Source of the DNA: Chytriomyces cf. hyalinus JEL632
Taxonomy: Eukaryota; Chytridiomycota; Chytridiomycetes; Chytridiales; Chytriomycetaceae
Direction of reading: 5' to 3'
NCBI GenBank assembly: GCA_025435555.1
Contig: JAIWWG010000028.1
Coordinates: forward strand, 292,798-356,797
Length of the DNA stretch: 64,000 bases
Shown here one piece after another: positions 50,181 to 60,443 of this stretch (position 1 is the stretch's first letter; each line of letters begins with the position of its first letter). Under the pieces are notes generated by a model. That model worked only from the letters and a program-made list of their open reading frames with translations, was not told where the DNA came from and did no database searches. Both the position numbers and the translations under genes were made by a program.

Positions 50181-51441
50181 ATTGGTTGATGGGGGCAGTA
50201 GAGTGGCTGGGAGACTTGGTAGCGGCGCTTTTTGAATTGGTTTCTCTTTCCTTTTTTGTAATCCGACTGACCACATGTCGATTGTGTGCTGGCCAATGAT
50301 AAATACTTGAATCGAGCGGCAACTTGAATGCGGACTAAAAAAAAAAAAAAAAAGAAGGCTGCGTGGAGGGTGTTTGCTATGCAAAAACAATCATCGTGGT
50401 TTTGGATTATTATTGCTGGAGTTGATTGGCCGCTCAGTTTTGGCCTCTTTTTTTCCTTATTTTTGAAGTGCGCAGAAAAAAAAAGGCCCAGTCTCGCACT
50501 CGCACTCACTCAGCCCAGTCACCAAGTGAGCTCCCGGAAGATCAAAGTGCGCACTTGCGTGGACTGTGTCTCCCAAGCAAGAAACTGCTCAAAGAATGAG
50601 GCGAGTCTGGCAGGCGGGGTAATAAAAAAGCATCGAATACGGGACAGGATGAGATGGATGGGGTCAGGGCAACTGGGATTGTGGATGGAGTAAAAAAGCG
50701 CCCAGCACAGCATGAAAGCGGGTGGTGGTGCATGTGTGGACTTGACCACTGTTGAGTTTTTTTCACCAGGATTTGACTGGGCAAAACTTTTGTGTGACGC
50801 GCATGCTTTGACAGTGAAGTTCAGCAAGAGCTCTCTTGATTTCAAGAGTTGGAAGTGAAGAGCGAATTGTCAAATGGAATAGAAATCCAAAGGAGAGGTT
50901 ATTCAAGTACAGGTAACCACAGTTCACGAACAACGGAAGAGTCCGTGCAACAAGTGGAGCATAAAGAGTCGGAGTCAAATTTTGATTGATTGGATTGTCG
51001 GTGACACTTGGAAAGGAATTTTTTCTGTTTTTCCGATGATGCAAAATTTTTTTTTTAATTTTTCATGCAACGCTTCTTATCTTCAAGCTGAGCAGTGAGT
51101 GCTGTGCTGTAGTGTTTGGATGCTGTGAAGTGGAGTGGAGTGGGTGGGTCCGTAAGAGGGGAGGAAAGAGGAGGCGGGTGGAGAGAGAGAGAGAGGACAT
51201 CCACGCATGCATGCACCCACAGCAGTGTTCCTTTGGAAGCAGTCACTGATGCGTTTTCGTTCGTTCGTTCAGGTTCAACTTGCATAAATATTAAAATTGC
51301 GTCTTTTTTAATGTCCTTTCTGTCTCCAGCGAACCCCGACCAATCAAAACGCATCTTCAATAAAAGGAGCCAGCATCCATCCCGCTCTTGGAAAAAAAAA
51401 CACTCTTAGAAAACAACACACTTAGAATCTTAGAAACTAAA
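50181..51441. other. Long intergenic region upstream of surface-protein gene 1
   Basis: About 1.26 kb without a recognisable gene. It holds an A run at 50338-50354, GA- and GT-rich tracts around 51120-51200, a CCAAT motif at 51340-51344 and ATAAAAGG at 51360-51367, about 75 bp before the ATG: a plausible promoter for a strongly expressed gene. Confidence 0.5.
51340..51367 (+). promoter_or_regulatory. Candidate CCAAT box and TATA-like element of surface-protein gene 1
   Basis: CCAATCAAAAC followed by ATAAAAGGAG upstream of the ATG at 51442. Confidence 0.45.
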
Positions 51442-52101
51442 ATGGCCGTCAACGCTTCCGGAACCTTCCAACTCGCCTCCATCACCGAAGGCTCCTTCGC
51501 TCATGTCGGCAACTTTACTGACGGATGCATCAACACCGTCGACATTGCCACCAACGCCAACCAGACCGTCTTCGCTTTTGCCAACTCCACAGTCGCAAAC
51601 GTGACTTGCGGACCCAGCGACCTCAACAGCCGTTACGCTCGTTACTTTGGAAACAAGTTCTCGGGCGGTTACTACTTCAACGCCACCACCGGTGCCTACC
51701 AGGTCAAAGTCTACAGCGCTGGTTTCGCCAAGAGACAGGAAAACAAGGCCTACCTCGCAGTTTACACAAAGAACTCTGCCGCCACTGCCACCTCTGCCAC
51801 CACTGCCACTGCTGAAACCACTGTCACCACCGGTGGAGCCAGCTCTGCTGCCACTGTGAGCTCTGGCGCTGCTAGCTCCGCCACCACCACCGGTGCAGCT
51901 GCCAGCTCCGGCGCCTCCGCGTCAGTCGTTCCATCCGTCACTTACGTGGCCCCTTCCAACACGTACAACCCAGCCCAGCCATCCAACTCGTACGTGGTTG
52001 TTGCTCCCCCAAAGCCAACTGCCAGCAACTTGTACAAGGGTGATGCCAGCAAGGGTGTCCTCTCCATGGCTGCTGCCGCCATTGTTGCCTTCATGTTCTA
52101 A
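51442..52101 (+). CDS. Surface-type glycoprotein 1 with GPI-like C-terminus
   Basis: Single-exon gene of 219 residues. The globular N-terminal part is rich in N-glycosylation sequons (NAS, NFT, NQT, NST, NVT, NAT) with two Cys (DGCINTV, VTCGPSD). A Thr/Ser/Ala linker follows, then a Pro-rich segment, and a short hydrophobic C-terminus (VLSMAAAAIVAFMF) after small residues, which looks like a GPI attachment signal. Codon use is strongly biased to C-ending codons, suggesting high expression. Oddly no N-terminal signal peptide is visible at this ATG and none in the in-frame upstream codons. No enzyme domain recognised. Confidence 0.8.
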   Translation: MAVNASGTFQLASITEGSFAHVGNFTDGCINTVDIATNANQTVFAFANSTVANVTCGPSDLNSRYARYFGNKFSGGYYFNATTGAYQVKVYSAGFAKRQENKAYLAVYTKNSAATATSATTATAETTVTTGGASSAATVSSGAASSATTTGAAASSGASASVVPSVTYVAPSNTYNPAQPSNSYVVVAPPKPTASNLYKGDASKGVLSMAAAAIVAFMF

Positions 52102-52864
52102 AAAAAAAGCGAGTTTTTCCCCCCACTCCTCTCCCCCTCCCCTTGTATTGCTGGGCATTTCCCATTTTTCAGTTTATCTTTTCACATTGTCAGTGCGGAT
52201 GTTGTTTAACAATAGAGAAAGCGTCTCAAGTGCGCGATAATATTATTGCAACCCCGATTCATCCTTTCCTTTGATTGCAACCTTTTTTTTGCACATTAAC
52301 ATTGTCCGCTGTCTAAAAAAGGCCTGTCACGCATTCAAGTCACGGTTGTTGGTTGAGGGACTGGGCAAATGTCTACGCTGTGCCGGAGTCAAACAAAAAA
52401 AAAAAAAGCAAAACGCCCACAACAAGCACCCTTTAAGCACCCCTCCCATCAAGAATCGAAAGCAGCGTTCAACTTTTGATGGGCCTTGTAAAATCTTCCT
52501 TTTCAATGCATGCGTGCAAAATCATCAAAACACACAAACGCAACCCCCCCAAAAACAAAAACGCCTCAATACCAGACAAAAAAGGGTTCAACTTTTCCAC
52601 CGCATTTTTCTCTTTTGTGTGAAATGAATTTGTTCCGCTTGCTTCGTTGCGGAGGAGCGAAAATAGGGCCGAGACGCGGGGACGGGGTCTGTTAATTTTT
52701 TTTTTGTTTGGGAACGAATAATGAACGGGAAACGAAATTTTCAACATCTTTTTATTTCACAATTTGCCCAGTCCTGCGGGGAGAACAAACTGATGAGTGT
52801 CCTGCTTGCTATAAAAAGGCTCTCGGAACATTCAACTGACTACACAAAACACACATCTTCTCAC
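52102..52864. other. Intergenic region between surface-protein genes 1 and 2
   Basis: Several homopolymer tracts (A run 52397-52408, T runs near 52285 and 52698). No gene recognised. A TATAAAAAGG element at 52810-52819 lies 46 bp before the ATG of gene 2. Confidence 0.5.
52810..52819 (+). promoter_or_regulatory. TATA box of surface-protein gene 2
   Basis: TATAAAAAGG, well placed upstream of ATG 52865. Confidence 0.6.
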
Positions 52865-53989
52865 ATGAGCACCATTGCCTCCCTTCTCATGCTCTCCCTG
52901 CTATCTGCAGCTGCACCCACATTCAAATTTGACCCTTCCACCAACGCCGGCGTTTCGTATGGATCCGGTGGCCCAAACAGCGTGGTCCAAAAGGAAATTC
53001 ACGTCGGCTCAGACAACAAAATGCCAACGACGTTCGGTGCGGCAAATCTGCTACCACTGGTACGAACTGCTTCGCAGGTTCAATATAATGCCTTTGCTCC
53101 TGCTGCTACTGTCAATTCTATCATGTCTGGTAACTCGGCGGCAGTTCAGCATGCAGTGCAACGGCCTGTGCAAGTGTACATGCCAAACCAGTACGCGCCT
53201 TCAATTCCACCCACATCTGTGGCAGTAGTTGTAGTGACTACCGCTGCTTTCATTGCTGCAACAGCGACTACCACGACTACCACAGTTTCCGTCAAGAATG
53301 CTACTACCACCAGCATTTTGCAGATGTCAACAACGACACCGACTGTTGCACCAGCTGCTCAGTTTGCTTCTTCTTCCTCCGCATTAGCATCGAGCATCTC
53401 TACAAAGACGACATCGACATCATGCACATCCACTTCAACTGCAGTTGCAGCCGCAATCACTCCGACTCAAACAAAAACAAGTACGTCATCAACAACAACA
53501 ACGCAACAGCAACAGCAACTCATTGCAACGCAACAACCAGTATACGCGCAACCTCAACCAGTTTACATTCAACCGCCACCAGTGTACGCTCCATCAAACA
53601 TTCCTCAATCCAATTATCAAGCACCCCCAACTGTCACACTGACAACATCTTCAGCAAAACCAGCCAACTTGATCCCAATCAGTAGTAGTACAACCACATC
53701 ATCATTGTCTTCAACTTGCACTGAAACGACGAAACCATCTCAAACACAAGCCCCAGCGTTCACAGCCCCATCAAGTGTACCCAAGAGTTCCATGCAATTT
53801 TCCACGACGACACGATCCGTTGCTAGCATGTACATTCCGCCTGTTCCTGGATTCGCAAAGAGTGCTATCAAGGCTTATACTGCCGGTGTAGTGGTTCCAC
53901 CAGCAGCCGGGTTGCTTGCATCTTCAGGAATGGTTGTTTCATTTTCTGCAGCGAGTGTGGCAGTAGCTTGTGTTTTGATGGTGGTGTGA
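52865..53989 (+). CDS. Surface-type mucin-like protein 2
   Basis: Single-exon, 374 residues. A signal peptide is present (MSTIASLLMLSLLSAAAPTF). The body is Thr/Ser-rich (ATTTTTTVSVKNATTTS, SSTTTTQQQQQL) with tandem VYxQPxPVY-type units: QQPVYAQPQPVYIQPPPVYA. It ends in a hydrophobic segment (FSAASVAVACVLMVV) like a GPI signal. The frame is open to an ATG at 52721 but the TATA box makes 52865 the likely start. Probable O-glycosylated cell-wall or cyst-surface protein. Confidence 0.8.
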   Translation: MSTIASLLMLSLLSAAAPTFKFDPSTNAGVSYGSGGPNSVVQKEIHVGSDNKMPTTFGAANLLPLVRTASQVQYNAFAPAATVNSIMSGNSAAVQHAVQRPVQVYMPNQYAPSIPPTSVAVVVVTTAAFIAATATTTTTTVSVKNATTTSILQMSTTTPTVAPAAQFASSSSALASSISTKTTSTSCTSTSTAVAAAITPTQTKTSTSSTTTTQQQQQLIATQQPVYAQPQPVYIQPPPVYAPSNIPQSNYQAPPTVTLTTSSAKPANLIPISSSTTTSSLSSTCTETTKPSQTQAPAFTAPSSVPKSSMQFSTTTRSVASMYIPPVPGFAKSAIKAYTAGVVVPPAAGLLASSGMVVSFSAASVAVACVLMVV

Positions 53990-54046
53990 GATGGAGTGTA
54001 AATAAATAAATAAACACGCTTCATGGGAATATTTATTATATTTATT

Positions 54047-54067
54047 ATGGATGGATGGATGGATGGA
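54047..54067. repeat. (ATGG)n microsatellite
   Basis: Tetranucleotide run between surface-protein genes 2 and 3. Confidence 0.9.
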
Positions 54068-54072
54068 AACAG

Positions 54073-54108
54073 GGTTCGAACCCACGTGTCATGTGCATGT
54101 CACGTGAC
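54073..54108. promoter_or_regulatory. TTCGAA palindrome and paired CACGTG E-boxes upstream of surface-protein gene 3
   Basis: GGGTTCGAACCC (a perfect 12-nt palindrome) is followed by CACGTG at 54083-54088 and CACGTG at 54101-54106, arranged as a near-palindrome around a TG. About 100 bp upstream of the ATG at 54207. CACGTG is the usual bHLH site; binding is only inferred. Confidence 0.45.
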
Positions 54109-54206
54109 TTTCAAATGAAATTGCAATTTTTCTTCAAGTGATGAAAAGACAGGCTCGAGCCCAAATAATAAACAACCCACAAAAAAAACATCCAAACAAA
54201 CAAAGA

Positions 54207-54743
54207 ATGTCCAGCATCAACGAAACCTGCGGTGGATTCCTCGGCACAGCCCGATGTGCTGAACCCCTTGTCTGCATTGTCCCCCCCAACGTTGCTGATG
54301 CCCCAGGAACCTGTCAAATCGCAGTCAACGGTGTCGACGAGGTCTGCGGCGGTGGTACCCAGTTTGCACCCGTGTGTCAGGCTGGCCTTACGTGTGTGGC
54401 GCCAAGCACTCCTGGAGCCACCGGTGTCTGTTCAGCGTCTACTGTGTCCAGTGTTGATGGCTCTGTAGAGACTTCCGCTGATGCTTCTGTTGAGACTGGA
54501 GATGTTACCGCCTCGGGTGCTGTGTCTGATGCGCCAACTTCTGCGGCTGCGCCTGCGTCATCTTCGGCGGCTCAGACTAAGGCTTCTTCTTCTGCTGCTG
54601 CTGCAAGCCAGACTGGCACCAAGGCTGCTGCCGCGTCCACCTCGGCAGCTGTTGCCAGCTCTTCAAAATCTTCGGCATCTTCTGTTGCTGGATCGTCTCT
54701 CTTTGCCGCTGTTGCCGTTTTCGCAACTGCGTTCCTCATTTGA
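54207..54743 (+). CDS. Surface-type protein 3 with two Cys modules and GPI-like C-terminus
   Basis: Single-exon, 178 residues. Two tandem Cys modules with the pattern C-G-G...C..L.C....G.C are visible: ETCGGFLGTARCAEPLVCIV...GTC and EVCGGGTQFAPVCQAGLTCV...GVC. A Ser/Ala/Thr-rich linker leads to a hydrophobic C-terminus (FAAVAVFATAFLI). No N-terminal signal peptide is seen at this ATG; the in-frame upstream ATG at 54141 adds only basic residues. The Cys module also occurs once in the neighbouring gene 4, so the two are probably paralogues. Confidence 0.75.
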   Translation: MSSINETCGGFLGTARCAEPLVCIVPPNVADAPGTCQIAVNGVDEVCGGGTQFAPVCQAGLTCVAPSTPGATGVCSASTVSSVDGSVETSADASVETGDVTASGAVSDAPTSAAAPASSSAAQTKASSSAAAASQTGTKAAAASTSAAVASSSKSSASSVAGSSLFAAVAVFATAFLI

Positions 54744-55253
54744 AATTTCGTTTTTGAACACCACCATCAGTACTGTCAATATAAGGGCCCCCTTTGCCAA
54801 AATAAACAATGATCAGTTTTCAACTGCTGCTGTATGCTTCCCTGCTTGTGCTTAGAAGCTGTCTCCAAAGATCCCTTCCCCCCTTTCACACTGGAAGGCA
54901 GTCATCAAGTACATTAAGAACGACTGGACATGACACATTCCGAGTAACCAGTGTGTGTCATGCATGACAAAGGGGTCATGCCAAACACGGGGCATGCTGG
55001 ATAGCAGCAAGCAGCTTGTTCAAGAACACTTCAAGAGGATCGATCCCAGGGACACCGAGAGCGAGAGCGAGAGAGCGAGCGTGTGTCTGTCTGTCTGTCT
55101 TTGTTGAAAATGGCACTAAAAGTGTTGGTGGCGTGTGTCAGGTGACACCAAAGACAAGCCAACTAACTCATTTCCAATAAAGAAGAACCACATAAAATAA
55201 CCAACACCTTTCCAACTGCCATCAACCAACTACCAACAGCAACTCCAACTCCA
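54744..55253. other. Intergenic region between surface-protein genes 3 and 4
   Basis: Contains GAGAGCGAGAGCGAGAGAGCGAG and TCTGTCTGTCTGTC runs near 55055-55103. No gene recognised. Confidence 0.5.
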
Positions 55254-55733
55254 ATGATCGCATCCACTCTCGCCCTCCTACTCATTGCCGTCGCAAGCAT
55301 CACACCTGCATCCGCCCAGCAACAAGACGTTAGCGCCCTCTGCGGCCCATGCGGCGGTCGCATCGGTGCTGAAATCGGTTGTGAAGAAGGTCTCATCTGC
55401 GAACGTCCAGACACTCTCGGTGGAGCTTCAGGAATCTGTGTGCAAGCCACGAAAGGATCTGCCGCATGTGTCAATGGATCTGCAGTAGCCACAGGTGATG
55501 ACAGTGCCACAGATGATGCTTCTGCCGCTGAAACGATTGCATCTACTCAAGCAGCTGCTGTTACTACTTCTTCTGCGGCGGCTGTGGCAGTGTCTTCGTC
55601 GGCTGTCACTTCGGTTGTGTCCAAGCCTGCTGCTGCCAGTTCGTCAACAACGACTACGAGTGTGAAATCAGCGGCAACTACTTTGATGGGAGTTACCATG
55701 GCGGCAGCCTTTGCTGCCGTCTTTTTTGTTTAA
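55254..55733 (+). CDS. Surface-type protein 4 with one Cys module and GPI-like C-terminus
   Basis: Single-exon, 159 residues. It has a clear signal peptide (MIASTLALLLIAVASITPAS, cleavage likely after ASA), one Cys module (ALCGPCGGRIGAEIGCEEGL...GIC) like those in gene 3, a Ser/Thr/Ala linker and a hydrophobic C-terminus (LMGVTMAAAFAAVFFV). Likely wall- or membrane-anchored. Function not recognised. Confidence 0.82.
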   Translation: MIASTLALLLIAVASITPASAQQQDVSALCGPCGGRIGAEIGCEEGLICERPDTLGGASGICVQATKGSAACVNGSAVATGDDSATDDASAAETIASTQAAAVTTSSAAAVAVSSSAVTSVVSKPAAASSSTTTTSVKSAATTLMGVTMAAAFAAVFFV

Positions 55734-55820
55734 GGATGAACATGCATAGGAAAGAGTGAAGTGAAATAAAGTGGAAGTAAACCGTAAAAACAAAAGCACA
55801 TAAAATCCAAAAGAAGAATA

Positions 55821-56666
55821 ATGGCCCTGCCATCCAACCTCCGCCAATCGCTCAGTCCGCAGGAAATCGAGTTCCTGGCCGAAAATCAGCAAATCACTAT
55901 CGTCCCCACTCGCGCAATACCTAACACTGTCGAACTGCTCTCGGTGCGTCCATTTCGAAAGTCCGAAAAACAACACTGACAAGACAAAACCAAACAACGC
56001 CATGCCACCCCGAATTCCCTTCCCCCCAACACACAAACACGCATAGGGCGACTATGGACCCTTTCGACCTCCTCTCAAATCTAAAGTTCCGCTGTGGCTC
56101 GCACTGACTCTTAAAAAACGTGGAAAATGTTCAATTGTTCCTCCACTTTGGCTGGATCCAGGTACTCTCCTGTCATTTTCCTGTACTTGTCGCTGCAGGT
56201 TTAAAACTGACGTCCGAGATGTTTTTTTTTTAATATTTATTTTATTTTTTGTCAGAATATCTCGAACTGAAACTCGAACAAGAACGCGGAGCGCCAGACG
56301 AATTCTCGGATCTCCCATTCACATGGTTCGAAACGGCAACAATCCTCATGCGGCAGTTGAGTTGCATTGAATTTCGTATTTCAAAAAAGAGCATGCCTAA
56401 ATTTGCGAAAAACACAAAAATCGAACAGCGCACAAGACGACATTGCACACTTTGAAACAATCTCAAGTCTCATCAAATCCATCAAAGAATGCCGGTCAAA
56501 TAAATGCATTTCCGTGTTGAAAGGGATTGATTTGCAAGTGTATTCTGAACACGGGTTTATTGAGATGCATCAATTGGGGTTTGCTGAAGTGAATGAAGTG
56601 AAGCCGTTTTTTACGCGGGCGTTGGAAGAAATGGGAAGGTTTTCGGGGCTGTTGACGAAGGATTGA
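55821..56666 (+). CDS. PSF2: GINS complex subunit Psf2
   Basis: Component of the CMG replicative helicase. [20 protein letters not shown] starts the B-domain-first Psf2 fold; [20 protein letters not shown] and [16 protein letters not shown] are signature blocks, then [20 protein letters not shown], the A-domain [13 protein letters not shown] joined across an intron to [20 protein letters not shown], and [18 protein letters not shown] near the end. Introns near 55942-56045, 56160-56254 and 56358-56427. Stop TGA 56664-56666. Confidence 0.9.
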
Positions 56667-57640
56667 ACAAAAAGATTGTGACAAACGCTTTTTTTTTTTG
56701 CTGTTGTTTGAACCAGTTAAAAATGACTCAAGCCGCATTTGCATTTGCATTGCATGAACTCGTGTGTGTCCAATGCATGCATGCATGCATGTTTGTTGTT
56801 GGGTCTGTCTGTGTAAGAGAGACTGGACTGCTTCGGACACTGACCAGCAGCATGCCATGCGCTGACAAGGAAGGAAGGAAGGAACCAGCGAATAACAGAC
56901 TCAATTTTTTATTTTTGACTTTTTTGTTTCGTCCAACCCTTTTGTTTTTTCCCGCAAAATGGACCGTTCCGTTCCGCAAATGGCCCAACAAAAAAGCCCA
57001 GATTTTTCTTCGTTTTGGATGCAAGTTCAGTTGGTCCGTAATCCAACAGACTGCGGGTGGCGGCTTTGGTTGGGTTGGTTGCCCTGGCCCAAGGCCTAAG
57101 TCGGACTGCCCACGCACACACAGTCTCTGCCAGCTTCCGTCAGCGTTCGTCAGCCAGCGTCAACAGAAGAGGCATTCATTCTCTTTGCAAGCTTTTAGCC
57201 GCTTGGACCCCTTCCTTACACGACGGAAAGGAAAAAAAACTTTTGGCGCGAAACCCGGCCCTCAAGCATGCCTGCCGATAAACAAAAGACCGCTCTACTT
57301 GCACGCTTTGGGGAGGGGGAACTTGCAAAAAAGGACCGCAAACGTAATCCATCGCAGTGGATGGATGATCAATCCACTTTTTTTTCCCGGTTTGGTTGAT
57401 CCCAAGGCTCCCTCAACCGCATCCCGCCTTAAAGGAAACGATTCGTCGAGATCAGGACTCGATGGACACGATAGAAGAATCTCAGACGTACGTTGGTGGC
57501 TATGGGGTATCCGAAAAGGGATATTCATTCATTACGGACGACCCAACAACCAACAACCAACAAAGCCAGCCAGCCATTTGCTTATACGAAACATGGCTGC
57601 TGGGTACACACGACACAAAAGGTGACTAACTGCTGAGTAA

Positions 57641-57666
57641 GTGAGTGAGTGAGTGAGTGAGTGAGT
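57641..57666. repeat. (GTGA)n microsatellite
   Basis: About six perfect units. Confidence 0.95.
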
Positions 57667-57957
57667 CATGGGGGCTGAGTAAAAATGTGCTGACTCATAC
57701 TCGACAGATTCTGACAAGCCCCAACTTAAAAAAAAGAAACAACGTGTGACAATGCGGGAATTGAAGCGGAACAAAATGCTTGGGTTTGGACAAACTTATC
57801 CGGTGCATCATTACATTCGCGTGTGTCTCTGTCCAAAGGAGGAAGCTGCGCGGGGGTTCATTCATGCGGGGTTGGTTGCATGCGGGGGTTTTGAGTTGCG
57901 GGTTTCATGCGGGGGTTTGGACGCTTGGTTTCTCCATTACCCTCACCCCATTCCCGC

Positions 57958-57986
57958 CAACAACAACAACAACAACAACAACAACA
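57958..57986. repeat. (CAA)n microsatellite
   Basis: About nine units. Confidence 0.95.
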
Positions 57987-58287
57987 GCATCCACCATCCA
58001 CCATCACCTCATGCTCAGTGGTCCCTTGCTGCGCTCCAGAGTCCCAGCACAATTGTCCCGAAACATGGCTCCAGCGATCCATCCAGATCCGAATACAAAG
58101 GTTTGAGCATGCTACGGGCGAAAGATGGAGGACCTCCGGACTGGAAGGGATGTTAACTTCAAACAGAACGAACCATATCACCTGCAACTCAGCCGATGCA
58201 CCGCTATTCCAAACGAAACGATCCACGCCAACAATTATTCTTGTGCATAGATCGATTCGGTCTAAAGATGCGCCGGTGGAGGGGCCG

Positions 58288-59133
58288 AACCTCGCCAACA
58301 CGCCATGTGAAAATTTGCTCGGGTTTTAGGAAACAAAATGCATACAAAGTACGTGTTTCTGGCCTTTATAATCACTGGTGACATTGGCCCCCTTGAAATA
58401 CCCCCCCGGAAACTAATCTGCGGGTTTTGAATGGATTAGAAAATTAACTTGCGAAAAACCAAAAGACAACGAATACGGTGCGCTGCCAACGATTAGAATG
58501 CACGATACGGCAGTAAATTAGGAGCGATAGAGATCGTGATGGCGGTGAAGTGGAACAAGACCAAATGTCGTGTGAAAATTTGCAGCGTTTGGAGGGGAGA
58601 GGAACCAAATTCCAGAGAAAGTACGCGTTTCTGGATTTGAAAAAGCACTGGTGAGAGGCCCTTGAAAGACACCGAAATCAAAAACTTGAATGCTCAGCAA
58701 CTGTCGAAGCAAACGAGCTTTCTTGGAGAAGGATGCCCACTTGCGAATGCCACTTGCGAAACCCCCAAGACAGTGTCGACACACCCCAATCGAACAAATC
58801 CGTGTAAAATGCAATCGTGAGAACAGATCATTAGGTGAGCCACCACTCCCCCTGCTATTTCCTTCCTTTTTTTTTTTTTTTTTTTTTGTTTGATTTTGAT
58901 TCGACTCTTGCGTCTGACACAGTTCCCTTGAACTGCGAGTTTAGAGGCCCAAGCAGCCCATATTGAATGCATATGAGTGCCTGTGTTGGTGGAAGAAATC
59001 GAATGAGATGCAATCAAGCGATACTCATTTCCAAGAAACCCGTACCTGCCAATACTGGCGCTGCCAAAGACGAGAATGCACGATACCGCATGAAATAAGG
59101 AGGAATAGATTGTCTGCTTTGGTACCATCGAAA
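58288..59133. repeat. Diverged repeat blocks
   Basis: Block 1 occurs at about 58303-58377 and 58571-58650: GTGAAAATTTGC then a GTACG(T/C)GTTTCTGG and CACTGGTGA. Block 2 occurs at 58496-58530 and 59070-59107: GAATGCACGATAC followed by GCA and a (T)AGGAG...ATAG. Same orientation each time. Confidence 0.65.
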
Positions 59134-59429
59134 AGGATGCGAGCCGCATGAACAACCAATTTCGAAAGTATTGCAATTCGTGCTCAACACCCAACAAACC
59201 TCCATCGCCGCAATTCAAAAGGAAATCTCGCCAATCGACAATCGAAAACACCAACGCCGGTAAATACCGAGGCGCTGACTTGACATTGACATGATGACGT
59301 TGTCACTTCGCATATTTTTTAAAACGCATTCTTTGTTTCATGTCCCGTTTCTAAAAAAAGCGAGGCTTTTATTTTCACCTCCAGGGTAAAACAACATGAT
59401 TCACCCGCGCGCCCGATTTCCCCAGCGTT

Positions 59430-60443
59430 TCAAAGATTTTTCAATGCCGTGCGTGCTGGAGTGAATTCAACCCCGACCCTCTCGATCCAATTTTCATCCA
59501 CATGCTCCAACCCTTTTGGCACAGCATTTCGATTTCTCCGCCGATGATGCCCGGCTTTCCCAATCCCCCGCAACGTCAACTCATTTAATAAATCGCGGTC
59601 CTGCTCCAAATGGAGCCGCATCGCCTTGTTCAAGCTTTCCACAACAAAGTCGACAGCCTGTCGACCTCGGAACGCCCAATATCGTTTGAAAGCGGCTGAA
59701 ACAATATACTCGAGCAACGATGCGACCGTGGTTCCTTCAAACTCGATGTATCCTGGCTTGTTTTTTCGACCACCGTACGGCAAGGGAGACGAAGACTCGA
59801 ATATCAGGGCTGTTGCAATGTAAATGAGTCGGTCTGAATTTGTGCGAACTGTTTGAAAGAAGGAAAGAATTGCGTTGGAGGATGCGGCAATGATGTGGGA
59901 TGCAGTGGTTGGTTCATCAATGGATGAAAGGTCTAGACGGTTTGCCGCGGCATTGTACAACAATATCAACGGGCTTGGAGGGATCGTGTAGAGCTGTAAG
60001 CGGTCGACATGGGAGAATGGCGGTTTGGAGGTTTTCGATTGGTTTGCAACAGAATCCGATTTGCGCTTGTTCTTGTTCCCTCGGTCATCATCCGAAGCAT
60101 CTGTCGGATCTGCACTCCCAAAACACACGTCAGCTGTTGAAGGGGGTGCAAAAGAATGGGTGATTTCCATTTGCACTTGCCGTGTGTTTGCCGCTGTTGG
60201 CCTTGCATTCGTCAGGCAAAAAAGAGTTGTATTGGCCTCTTGAGCCGAAGGTATATCGCTTTTTTGTTTCAACGGCCCTTCTCTGGGTTCATGGCATTGT
60301 TTGTTTTGGTTGTTGTTTAGGTTCAATGCGTGAACCGACTCTCGGCGGCGCTTACCGGATAACTTTTTTTTGCGTTGAACTTTGGTTCCATCCTTTGGTT
60401 TCAGAAAACGTTGAAACGCTTCGCTTAACACAAAATTGCGCAA
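59430..60443 (-). CDS. Unrecognised nuclear-looking protein (5' end unresolved)
   Basis: A 337-codon frame without an ATG start (the first codon is TTG). The frame is open about 12 codons further, to 60480, reading EEAVAVEHKLRNFVLSEAFQ, and an acceptor-like CAG lies in between, so a 5' exon is missing. Basic and Ser-rich N-terminal part (KKLSGKRRRESVHALN; DDDRGNKNKRKSDSVAN), then an ordered C-terminal half: DRLQLYTIPPSPLILLYNAA, LIYIATALIFESS, GTTVASLLEYIVSAAFKRYW, AVDFVVESLNKAMRLHLEQD. No domain recognised; a transcription or chromatin-associated protein would fit the NLS-like segments, but this is a guess. Confidence 0.65.
   Translation of the reverse strand: MRNFVLSEAFQRFLKPKDGTKVQRKKKLSGKRRRESVHALNLNNNQNKQCHEPREGPLKQKSDIPSAQEANTTLFCLTNARPTAANTRQVQMEITHSFAPPSTADVCFGSADPTDASDDDRGNKNKRKSDSVANQSKTSKPPFSHVDRLQLYTIPPSPLILLYNAAANRLDLSSIDEPTTASHIIAASSNAILSFFQTVRTNSDRLIYIATALIFESSSPLPYGGRKNKPGYIEFEGTTVASLLEYIVSAAFKRYWAFRGRQAVDFVVESLNKAMRLHLEQDRDLLNELTLRGIGKAGHHRRRNRNAVPKGLEHVDENWIERVGVEFTPARTALKNL

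Larger units (their letters stand above)
56667..59429. other. Long gap with microsatellites and diverged repeats
   Basis: No intact gene recognised in 2.7 kb. It holds a CATG run (56775-56790), GAAG run (56867-56884), GTGA run (57641-57666) and a CAA run (57958-57986). From 58.27 kb on, short sequence blocks recur in diverged form. A plus-strand frame at 57746-58156 and another at 58196-58381 have no recognised domain. Confidence 0.5.

Noticed and set aside
54066-54108. tRNA T-arm-like GGGTTCGAACCC
   Set aside because: No A-box, acceptor or anticodon stem nearby; it is a simple palindrome.
54073-54108. Full tRNA-derived SINE at this site
   Set aside because: Only the B-box-like palindrome matches, without an A-box at the right spacing.
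56663-57625. 320-codon plus frame after PSF2
   Set aside because: It begins at a non-ATG codon, crosses microsatellites, and shows no domain or plausible protein composition.
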